In this document: piece by piece, positions 36,067-48,650 of the stretch
How positions within the stretch are numbered: the stretch's first letter is position 1
Layout: each line of letters begins with the position of its first letter
Origin: Tethya wilhelma
Taxonomy: Eukaryota; Porifera; Demospongiae; Tethyida; Tethyidae
Assembly (NCBI GenBank): GCA_964030475.1
Contig: CAXIPT010000007.1
Location: forward strand, 3,108,463-3,172,462
Length of the DNA: 64,000 nucleotides
Reading direction: 5' to 3'
Made by a program: the position numbers and the translations under genes
The notes under the pieces: model-generated
Databases searched by the model: none
What the model was told of the DNA's origin: nothing
Seen by the model: the letters and a program-made list of their open reading frames with translations, nothing else

Positions 36067-39000
36067 GGATGAGAGAGCAGCCCTCAGTCGACCAATCACC
36101 GTATCCACTGTCAATTCCCTGGTCCCAATATGATGCCTGAGTGTTTCTACTGAAACTGAACTCCTGTAACATTGCAGTGCACAAAACAGTAAATTTAAAT
36201 CATTATTGTTGGCTGAGTCATGGATACTATAGGCTCCATAAGCTATAATATCCATGGTTGAGTGTTTCTATCATAAAACTGAATTCATGCAACAATCACA
36301 ATGTGCACAAAAACAGTTTAGTAAATCAAAGAATAGACAACTAAAATTCCTACTAAGGCATACCGTTTTCTTCATAAACTCAATCGTAACAGGATCGGCT
36401 AGGCCTGTGATTCTCAAAAGCCCAGTGACACGAGCAGATATAACAATACTACTTCCGATCCTCGTGTTGATACGACCAGAGGACCTGAGATAGGAGCGCC
36501 TCCGAGAGAAGAGAGCCTCCCTGCGGAACACACTGTACACCATTCTCCTTGGCTGGTTGTCCAAACCGGAAAAGAGTGTGGGTGGAATGTCAATGGAGCT
36601 GCTATCAACGGCACCATCACTGACACCTTCAATATCACTGGAACGGACTGTTTCACCGGAGAAGGTGGCAGGGTTGACGGAGGGTACGACAAGGACGCCA
36701 AAATTGTCAAAATCTAGATTCAGTCTGGAATCACCCTCAGTTGGTACAGTGTCGGCAAGGTCATCAATTACATCCATCATTCTGTGGGAGGGCAGAATTT
36801 AAATGACGATGAATTATTTCATGTTTGAACTAAATCGTAAGCTTGAAGGAGCACGACATACCGTGCTGATGTGTTGAACTCCTCAGCACTGTCCTCGATA
36901 GCATCCATCGGTGCTTCAAGCAAGTTATCAACAACAGACAGAGCACTCATAGTAGCCTAGAGAAATTTAGAGGGGGAAAGATAAATAGCTAACAGTATCG
37001 TTCCACATTGTACACCCTTACTGTCAAATTTCCACTAGCATCTTCCATGATGCTCTCCAAGAACCCTGTGGTCACAGCTATCTCCACCATGCCAATATCA
37101 TCAGGGTTGGAGGTCAGCTCGTCAACTTCAGCAATCTGAGAGCAATAGAGCACCACTGATGTAAATAACGTAACCAATGAATGACTTCAAATTTTCAGAG
37201 AGACAAATCCCACCAACAGTTATGTAAGGTACAGCAAACATTATTTTACAATCAAAACTAATGGAAATTGATGACTAACAGTGGATTGGAAATTAAACAA
37301 AACTTAACAGTCACACTGTATACCGTATAGCTCCATATTTTCGTGGTTCAAAAAGTTCGTGAAAAGTCTGTCTTTGCCGTTTTGAGCTAATTTTCGTGAA
37401 TCACGATCTCTGAAATTATATTGCCGATATACGGTTCTCTAAATTTACGTGGAGAAAATTTTCGTGATAGTCGGTCAAATCACGAAATTCACGAAAATAT
37501 TGTACCACGAAAATTTGGAGCTATACGGTATCATCTAAATATTTACCACAAACTAAATTCATACATGTTCAAGCTTTACCGAGAATTTTGTCTGCATTCA
37601 CCATGTATGTGTGCTCAATTGCACAATTAATATTTGATGACATTAATTTTGCTAAAAGTAGAGCTAAATTCATGATAGAGGGTGCTAAATGAGGTGCATA
37701 AGTTTTAGTGGCATTATATTATGATTACATTATAAACATACGTCTACAGTATTGCAGAGCATCCAGGCCACAGTAGTGAAATTACAAGGTCCGTTGTTAG
37801 GCTCCACCCACTCTCCAGGAGCGTCAAACCTCCCTCCACACACCCTCGTTGCTCTCCTAGTGAGGGAGGTACTCTCACAGGGACACTCAGAGCTGGCCAA
37901 CCCTCCGATGGATGTTTCGGGCCAAGTCAGTGAGCGGAGCAGACCACCAGAGATGAAGGTAGTACTCTCAGCAGGGCAGCCATCTACAAGGAGATGATGG
38001 TGGTTAGCAATTTATAGTGCAAAATCCGGAAATCAAATTCTATGCAACTGCAAATTAATGTTTATGTAAAAGTAAATTGAGCACTACTACAGGAACCTGT
38101 TCGTATGTTCATAGATAATTCTTTCACAAAATAATGCAAAAACTAAAATATGGAGGAATAAGCGTGGCATTGTTTCCCCCAATAGTTCATGTAATGTCAT
38201 ATAACTCATAACTTTACCAAATCGTGTTGTTTCACTGATAGGGACAGTGGCTCCTGGCACTCCAAGGGCCTCAGTGACGGCCACGATCCTATCACCTATC
38301 TCAGCAAGAAGCACGTCTGTCAGTAGGGATTTCCCCTCATCAAGCATTACATCATCAGTGATTTCAAACAAGAGGCTGATTCTCAACACGATTCTGACAA
38401 CCATGGTAGCTCTGATATCATCATTGCTACAGTTGGAGGAGGGAAGAATATGAGCTAAACTGAGAAACTTTTCTACCCTAAAAAAACTTACTTTGTGACA
38501 TTTTCAGTCCTTTCAAGTTCCACACGGAAGAAAGTGACACTGGGTGTGTTGTCTCCTTCCACAGTCATTCCAGATAGTTGTGCTATCAGCTGTTTGAAAA
38601 AATCAACACAAATAATAAGTAACACCCACACTTTGTTTTTCCACATTCTGTTGTGGTCCATATCATACCTCATCGATGTCAAAGTCTCCAAAGTACGACT
38701 CTTGCGGTACGTATAGTGAGAACAGGTACTGCTGTATCCCATGGATGTTGACAAAGGCCACATTCGAAGTAACTGAACCCAGAGAATTGGTAGCAGAGCA
38801 CGAGTATAACCCTCTATCGCTGATATCCACAGACTCAATCACATAGAACTGAGAGGCTTCTCCTTCGATCATCACCCCGTCTTTGAACCACTGGATGCTC
38901 GGCTGAGGGTTGCCAGTGACGACACAGGACAGGTTGACAGAACCATAAAGATTAGCAAAGGTGTTCTTCGGCTCAACGACAAACTCTGGTGCAGACCGTT

Positions 39001-42000
39001 GCACAACAGCTATAGAACAAAGAGAAAAATACAACTTTTAAATCGATATTTTTTCCCCCTTTTTCTTCTTAAAATTTTTCTTACCATTCTCACAGTTGGT
39101 TCCATTGAATCCACTGGTACAGGTACAGGTGTATGATGACTGTTCATTGGTACATTGACCACCATTCAAACAAGGGTTGCTAGCACAGAAATTGGGTGGA
39201 GGGGGTGCATTGACCATCAGCTGGTAAGGTTGAGGCATCACGATAGAGGCACCAAATCCAGACGAAGCTTGGCACGTGTAGTTTCCACCGTCTTTAACGG
39301 TGAGAGACAAGATGGTTAAGGTGCTCGTTGCAACTTGTCCATTGACAGTGTTGGTGGTGTCGAATCTGTCACTAAGGTCTACTGGTACGACCTCTCCATT
39401 CCTGAGCCATGATATCTGCGGTGTGGGAGTACCACTAGCACTACAAGTCAAGGTAGCAGTCTCACCACTGTCCAATGTGACACTCAGTGGATCGTCCAAG
39501 GGGACAAAAGTGGGTTCAACTGTGATATGGTACAGAGATAAGAAAGGAGTGAATATTCAATATCAACAGTGCAAAATATAATTTCATTAGCTCTTGGTGA
39601 ACACGCTACAGTATCGTTACATAAACCCAGTTCCATGATAGTGATTTTCCTACAACAAAGCTTGAGCAGGTCTGATATTTAGCAAAAATTCAGATAATAA
39701 CATCCCATCTTCATTTATTTTACATGTGAAAAGAGTTAAGACATAAATCAGACTGTTCAGTAGGATACATCTACAGTATCAAAGTTTAGTAGTACAAATC
39801 AATATTATCTAAACACTTACCAGCAACAGTGAGTGTCACTGAACTGGATTGATTACCAATCACATTGCTAGCCATCAGTTCATAGACACCACCATCTTCA
39901 GGGCGGGCATCGGTGATCACCAGGGTGAAGAAGTCGGATGAGAAGGTGTACCGATCACTGGTCTCTTCCAATAAAACAACCGCCTCGCTGTTGCCTGCCT
40001 GCGAGCTGGTGAACCTCCAGGTGATACCCTCAGCAAGCACATAAGGATAAGCAGCAATGGAGAAAGAAATGGACACAGTGCGACCAGAAATGATGGTGGG
40101 GTTGGCATTTCTCACAGTGACCATTGGTGACACTGCATGGAAAAAAAATTGCAAAAAAAAAAAAAATAATCGCACTAATTTAGCCACTGAAAGAAATCAG
40201 GTACAACCAGAGAGTAGTGTATGGACACTTATTGAGCAATTGTACAATCATACGTGAGGCCGCAGCAGTAGTGATCCGAGAAGTGGCCAAGTGCTTAATA
40301 ATACTGAACAAGCAATGCAAGAGGTGATAGTAGAGAAATTTAGCTTTCCCTTGGAACAAAGTGTTATCCTAGACTCAAAGGTTGCAGTATTGCCACATAC
40401 TATAGCAACACTACATCTCCCTTACCAAACACACAGTCAGTATCATCAGCGTCCTCCCAGACGCCTCCTCGAATGAAATCACCACGACAACGACGGGTGG
40501 CCGTCCTTCCAGCTGACTCAGGACAACCAACAATTCTTATGTTACAAGGACAGTCAAGTTCAGCTTGTTCCCCAACAGACACCTCGGGCCAGGAGAGCTG
40601 GAGGTTACCCATTGGAGTGGTGACATTGGTGGGTTCAGCAGGACAGCCATCTATATGGAAAAGATAAATGTACGTGACGTGATGACGCAAGGACTTTCAG
40701 AGCCAAAAGGTCTTTTAGATCTGAATTAATTTTGCCATGAAAAATATACTTAATGATCAACGATCATTGACTAGAGAGTACTGAGAGGAAGCAATAAGCT
40801 GACCATGAACGTACAAACTCAGGCAATGCATGCCGTTCTTAGCCTCATACTCAGGCCCTGCTCCCTTATATTTACTACTTAAAACTTCTCGTGACAAAGG
40901 CCTGAATATGAGGCTGCAATACATACAGAATGTGAGGCTATATAGTTCCATTGTTCTCACCAAATCGATTAATTCCATCACCCACGGTTACTGTTGCTCC
41001 TAGTTCTCTACTTGTCTCCACCAGTAGGTTGCTGAGGTCAGGGAACACTACAGCACCCACACCCTCTGCTCCCAGGGAGCCCTCAGGGGATGACAGCACC
41101 AGGAAGACATGGACACTGGCCATACCATTGACAACACTGTGTGTGTGGGGGGGGGACACAAATGTAAATTTGCAAATGGGGCGAGGGGGAGGGCCATTTT
41201 GTTTGGAGAGTGATCGAGTGAGTGTGTGAGTGTGTGAGTGCGTGAGTGTGTGAGTGAGTGAACAAGTGAGCATTGGAAGGGGAGGGGGTTATAGTCTTAC
41301 GGTGATTCCTCAGCCAGCTGCAGTGAGCCTACAGTGACACTACTACCACCAACACCAACGTCAATAGTGACTCCAGCAACTTGAGCAGTCAACTACAATC
41401 ATGAGATGAAAAAAAAAAAAGAATAATAATTTACAGCCTTTAAAATGTTTCTGGATGAGTGAGTGCAAGNATTCACAACAGCAGAGCTAGAAGTCTCCAT
41501 CCCTTCAGAATTAGCAGCAACACAATAATAGCTTCCCCTTGAGTTCAGATCAACAGACTCAATGATGTAATGCTGGGAGACTTCACCAAAAAGAACTTGA
41601 CCATCTTTGAACCACTGGATGGTTGGCTGAGGGTTGCCAATAGCAACACAGGTCAAGTTCAGTCTGCTGTAGAGGTCAACAAAGAGAGCTCCTTCTGGAT
41701 CCAGAGACACCTCGGGAGGATTCAAGATGGAGACAGCTGTTGGAGGATTGGGGGGGGGGAAATAGTTGACCAAAAATTGCAAGGATTATTATTTTGAAAA
41801 TGAACTAAAACCATTAATAGAAAAATTGGACATTTTGTTAACACCAAATGTAGAGAAATTTTGTATATAGACAGCAACCATTCTGATTCATGAGCACAAA
41901 TCATGCATATTACTTCACGGTAGGGTAGCAGGCTGGGCTGAATCAATAGCTACACTCCATATACGGCCCACTGGTTGACACAATAAATTAATGACAGGTG

Positions 42001-45000
42001 AGGTTAAGAATGCAGTTCATGACAACGATCATCAGCAAATATGTAAGAGCTAATCAAACATAAAGTTATTTGCACAGGCAATTACACTCGGTAGCTCAGC
42101 ACAGTAACTATGAATGGTCAAATTCAGTTAGGCTCACCATTCTCACAGCGCTCTCCATTGTAGCCAGCAGGACAGGTACACAGGAAGGAGGACGGGGTGT
42201 CGCTGCACACTCCATTGACACAGGGAGACCCCTCGAGGTCACAGAATGAAACTGGGGCTAAAGAATATCAAAAACAATTGCATAAAATTAAATATTTAGA
42301 CAAGATCGAAGCTCTAAATACACGCAGCTGTGAAATTTAGGGTACATAAGAGAGAATAGGCAATCTGACAATGCAAGACTTTCCAAATTTCCAGTCATTG
42401 ACAAGCACACTCTTGTCAACATACTGGTGAGCGTCTGTGGCACTGGAACAGACAAATTATAGGCTTGATAAAATTCATGATGGCACTGATGGTGCATGCA
42501 CAACCCTTAGTGCACTCAACTTGTGCATAAAGTTAGCCACAATACATAAGGCGATAGTTAATTCAGATGACACAAGTTAACCATGGCCAATTGTTACCTA
42601 TGTAGGCTCACAAAATTTACCTTGCATACAACTTTGAATGGTACAAGTAACAAGTTATGTAAAAAAAAAATATGGGAAAGAGCTAGTAATGTTGGTGACT
42701 TTGTTCTTGACGGCATTTCAACTAAACAATAGACCTTGCTCTTTTTGAAATGACTTATTCACATTTGATCAGGTGGTTCCTATAAACTTTAAGGTTTCTG
42801 TATATTTATAGTACAATTTTTGGCAAGTGCTATGCATGGTTGGTGGTTTACCCTGGGATCCCAGCAACTATAAACTTATTCCATGCATGATTTTGGAGAC
42901 TGCAACTATAGCCTTTTACACACTACATACATGGTGAGATATTAATGAAAACTAAACACAAAAGGTTACTAACAAGCACTTATTCACACTTGGTCTCCAG
43001 TTTAGCAACACTGGTACTGCCTTTATGTTTCAAGGCTTCATTTTGAACATTTTTGGCAAGTGCTACACATGCACAATAGCTACATTTAGTGTCTTTGGCA
43101 GCATCCAAACCACTGAAGTGTGCTAGAGGTGGGGTAGAGAAGGATGGATGTAAGGTACTTGACTTTTGGGAAACAAGATGAGAATGACGATATTAGGAAT
43201 CACAGACTTGCATCCAGGAAGGTTTTTGAAGATTGTGAGTATGAAATTCAACTTCAGCACCCTGGTTTTGCCAAAAGTAACCACTCTTTGTTTTTGACAA
43301 ACGGTAAGATGTACTTCAACCATATCTTCGCCAGAGTCTTATTTTAATCAACATTCCGCAGACCAGTATATAAAGGGAGAAAAGGAAGGCTTTGTAGAGA
43401 TGACAAGAGAGTATTTATTAGTGAAGGTCAAGTGTCTCTATAACCTCCTGCAGAGCATGCATGATGAAAAAGACAAGAATTATGATACTCATTGGTGGTC
43501 TATTTGCAGCACTGCCAGTGGCCATAGTCTACCACACCACACATCAAGGCCCTGGGGATAACCCATTGGCTTCACAGATTTCCAGTATCATACACAGTAG
43601 TAGCAACTTGGAGGTGTTGACTAAAGTCAAAGAGAACACAGACCAGCTACTCAATGTCACACTAGCTCATTCTCTCCCTTCACAGCCTTTCAACAAGACA
43701 GCCTCCAAAGTCAACCCTGGATGTATTACCAGGAAGCTGATTGACTACAAAACATCAAAGTCAGAGACCAAGTACCACCATCCTCCCATTGTACACTATG
43801 TGAAACTAGCACCAAACTTAACAACCAGTGGCGTGGAGCTCACCTTTAGGGATTACATCGCAATGATGTCAGCTTACAAGTTTCTCAGACCTGAGAGGAT
43901 ATTGATTCACTCAAATGTGAAAGTCAGTGGCAAGTATTTTGATCTATCTCAACAGTGGAATGGAACAACCGTTCTTGCACACAAAGTTGTACGAAGGATC
44001 CATCTGAACAAGAAGAGAGTGAGGTACGTCCAACACGCGGCCGACTACATCAAGATCAGTCAGGTGCTGAAGCACGGTGGTCTGGTGAGTGACTTTGATG
44101 TGGTCATCATCAACGGTACGAGGCTGAAAGAGCAACAGAGGAACTCGGAGTGCATCATCGCCCAACAAAATACCATTCCAAATCTTGGGTTTGTCTCTTG
44201 TATCAAGAACTCTCCTTTGATTCAACGCTGGCGTGATAGCTACCACGACAACTTTGAACCCAATGGATGGCTGCACAACTCGGCATACGTACCACTGAAC
44301 ATACTGACACAAGATCAATCAGTGTGTTACAACATTCATCTTGACGATACAGTGTGCACTCGTCCACATTATGCCATTGCTAAAACACAGTGGCTAACAC
44401 ACAATGGTGTTCCTCACTGGAGGATAAAAACTGCAGCTCACTACTTCCTAAGACAGCACATGCTACCACAAGATACAGAGCTACTAGCAAGTGACACTTC
44501 TCTGGGTGAAATGATAAGATATGTCTTTGACTACAGAGTACCTTGGTAAAGATCGGGAAATTTAATTGTAATAATAATTCTTCCTGATAACAGTGTAGCT
44601 TAAGTGCTTAGTCAACAATTCAAGTTGATGCGTGTTTTCCTTGAATTACGACTGGACTAGGTTTTATTGAATGCTTCAATGTAATTTTTTTCAACACACT
44701 CAAATATTTTAGGCTGGTAATAATTATCATATTAACCCGGCCCACATAGTGTGCATGAGTAGGCAAAGGGTTAAGTATCATACTTGTGTCATAATCCCAG
44801 GGCCAGAACATTAATTGTGTATAGCTAGATACCACATACCTTTGTTCACAGTGAGATTGAATGGCACAGGCTGTACCACTTTTTCCCCAATGCCATTGGA
44901 GGCTACACAGGAGTAGAGACCACCATCATTCACGGCCAGGCTCAGGACGGTCAAAGTACTACGTCTCGACTCAGAGATGTGTGAACGTAGACCAGGAGAG

Positions 45001-46289
45001 AGCAACCCTTCATTGATGGCATATTTGGAGCTCTGTGATGTCATAATCAGGATGTTGTCTTTAAACCAAGTGATGTCAGGAGTAGGGATACCGTCCACGA
45101 TACAAGAGAGAGACTGAGTGCCTCCAGATTGAGCTGAGATGGATGTTTCGGTAATCTCTCTAAAATATGGTGGAGCTGCAAGTGAGAGAGTAGATGTGTA
45201 CATCAATCAGACCAGGGATCACACATAACAATAGCTAAAAAAATAACAATAATACCAAAACTAAAATAAATTTTAGAAAACCTTCTATGGTGGTCACATC
45301 ACTAATGGAGGAACATAAATTTTGTACTATAATTTTTAAGATAAGACACAAGATAGTTCGAACATACTTTGCACTGTGAGCATGGCACTTGCAGATTCAT
45401 TTCCATGGACATTCATAACCATCACACGTATACGTTCCAGCATCAGACAACTCCACATCATTGACAGTGATAGAGGTCACAGTGCTTGTCACGTGATGTT
45501 ATACTTGTCGCTGGGGTCGACTGGCACATCATCCACCTCCCAGACCACTGTGTGCACAGGCTCAGAGGTGCATTGCACTGGAAGGGACAGAAGTCTGCTC
45601 CCTCATACACCGTTTCATCCATAGGACCTTGGACGATGTCAGCAGCAGCTGGAGGAGTGAGAGGACACACACTGGTAGCTTAGGGAAAGGATATATTGCG
45701 TATATATTACACCAACGACAGAAAAAGCTTAGGGAGGGAATATATATAATATATATATTAATTGTTCTCTTGACCTGTTAGCTTTTTAAAATTGTGAAAA
45801 ATTTTCCCAACAAGCTAGAAGTATGAATGATGGCACCAAATCTATTTCTACTAGACATAATACTTTGGGTTTCATCGATCATAGCACTCCATTCAACCTC
45901 TACTATGTATATATAGTGATATACATGTTAGTCCCAGTGCTTCTAGTTAGTCACACACCTTGCACTTCAAGCATGACATCACCTGATCACCATATCACCA
46001 GAGATCACCTCAACACTGATCCTGAAGGTGACCTCGTCTCTGACTGTTCACGGGGTAGATGTAGAGAGCTCTACTCTCTCTCTGAACTCAACCCCGCTGA
46101 TCTCCTCTCTCCTCTGCTATTGGTGTGTTGGGTTGTCAAGGCGATACCATGTGATGGCATCAGCTGAGACTGGGGGGTCGGCTATGATGTTGAACTGAAG
46201 GGTGACCCCTTGGCCTAATACCCCTATGACTGTGGGCTCTACTGGAGCGATGGTGATGCTGNNNNNNNNNNNNNNNNNNNTAATGTGTG

Positions 46290-46355
<66 letters not shown>

Positions 46356-48589
46356 TGTAGTGTGTGTGTGTCGCTGTGCTGTTGTTATGTGTGTGTGTGT
46401 GACTGTGTGTGTGTGCATGTGTGTGTGTGTGCATGTGTGTGTGTGCATGTGTGTGTATGAGTAAGTCTATTGTATAAAGGATACAGACACCTATACACTT
46501 ACTGATAACAGTTACTTCAACAGTCTCAGAGGTCACATTGAAGTCTCCATTGGATGTGAGGCTGTTATACGCCGTGCAATAGTACATCCCACTATCTCCA
46601 GTCTCACTATCAAACGTAATGGTGCTGGTGACATTAGCCTCTCTACCGGTGCTGGAGCTGGGCGTGTCAGTCTGACCAAGGTTCAAAGGCGTGGAGGTGC
46701 CACTCTTAAACCACTCGAACACAATGGGTAGAGTACCATATGCAGTGCAGGAGAGTGAGGCTGTGTTGGCTTCGAGAACAATAGCTGACTGGGGTTGGGC
46801 AGCAATGGACACAGGCACTACAACAGACAGAGAATGGTACATAAGTATAACATTATACATAGATAGATGTGTATTACCGTAGATCGGGAAATTTTCATTG
46901 TCAAAAATTTTCACTAGTTGATAAAAAATTATGCCAGGTGCTTAATTTTAGCTATTTTGACCAATTTGGTGATTGTCATATGTACGACATAAATTTTCCT
47001 GGGGATTAATTTTTACCACATATGTGTTACTTGTGAAAAGCTTTATAACAAAATTTCCCTATCTATAGTGCTTAAGAAGGTATACAATACATTTTGGTGT
47101 TGAGACTTCATTCTAGAATTGAATTGAAATGATTTTATCTCTAGAAAAAGGTTGCACAAAAGGTAGTCTAAAGAGCTCCCCTAATGAAGTACAGTAAAAT
47201 AACTATTCACTTCATGTTTGAGGTACATAAACAACTCTTTCAAATTCCAGCATCTTACCTTCAGCAGTGATATTGACATTTGCTGATGGTTGGGCTCCAC
47301 CTGCCAGTCCATTGGAGGCACTACACATAACTTGGAATTGATCGACAACCTCAGCCGAACACAAGTAGAGAATGGACTGCACAAACTGTCCTCCACGTCC
47401 TTCAATCACTTCAGTGGAGATGATAACATCGTCCGTTCCATTCATCACCTCCACACTGTCCTTGCTCCAGGTGATCTCAGGGAGAGGGTAGCCAGTGGCA
47501 ACGCACGTCAGGGCCACGTTGGAATTGAATATGGGATAGACGTTCTCGGGTATGATAACCAAAGTGGCAGGGATTGAGATGATGGTGACGGTGAACGAAA
47601 ACACATCTGAAGAGACTTGATTCGAAACGGTGCAGTTGTACTGGCCATTATCAGAGTCGTCTGTGCTACAAATCTCCAGAACGGACTGCACAAAGAGCTC
47701 TCCATCCTGGTAGAAGGTCTCCTCATAGACGATGACTCTTCCCGAGTCGGTCTCGTTGTTTAACATCACAGCTCCGTTGGTCCACGTAATTGTAGGGTTA
47801 TCCCCACTCGCCACACAGGTTGCTAGGAGAGAACTGCCAGCATTGATAGTGACATCTTCAGGAACAATTGTCAGGAAAACTAGAGATGGGATAAAAACAG
47901 AAACAGTATTATGTTAATCTAAAGGTTTTTGTTCTGACGACCTTTACCCATTCAAGACAATGCCCAACTGGTAAAGTATCGACAAAAATAAATACCAACT
48001 TTCTTTGCAATTTTTAACACAGCTACATAATAAGTACTCCCTATGGACAAGTATCTATGTGTGCACACACACATACCTGGATCCTCAGCAGTCAAAACAA
48101 ACGTAGCGCTACTATTTCCAACTGAGTTGAGTACGGTACATCCATAGGTGCCACTATCATCCTCACTCAAGCTGCAGATTTCCAAGAAGGACTGAGCAAA
48201 AATCCCTCCACTCTCCTCTATCACCTCGTGGATGATGGTGACCCTGGAATTATTGGACTGCACTTGTCCCTCTCGTGTCCAGATGATGTCAGGAGCTTCA
48301 GTCCCACCGTGTCCAACACATGTGAAGATGGCTGTGGAACCACCTACGAAGAAGTTCTCTTCACTTGGCTTGATCACGATCTCAGGTTGAACTAATGTCG
48401 AGAGGGGGGGTGGGGGACATGAAAGAGTGGAGTAAAATTAAAAAAGATGTAAATGTTGTCACAAATAATTTAAACTACTTTTTTTTCCAAATGTGTACAA
48501 CATGTGAGTAGTTAGAGAGACTCTCTAGAGAGTGAGTTAAACACAAAATATGTACACACTACTCTGTTCAACTGTGAATTGTTGTTTGC

Positions 48590-48650
<61 letters not shown>

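Noticed and set aside
35205..36802. Short + strand frames over the GAIN/7TM exons
   Set aside because: Shadows of gene F coding exons on the opposite strand.
46239..46448. His-Thr-rich frame next to the gap
   Set aside because: Translation of a GT microsatellite and Ns.
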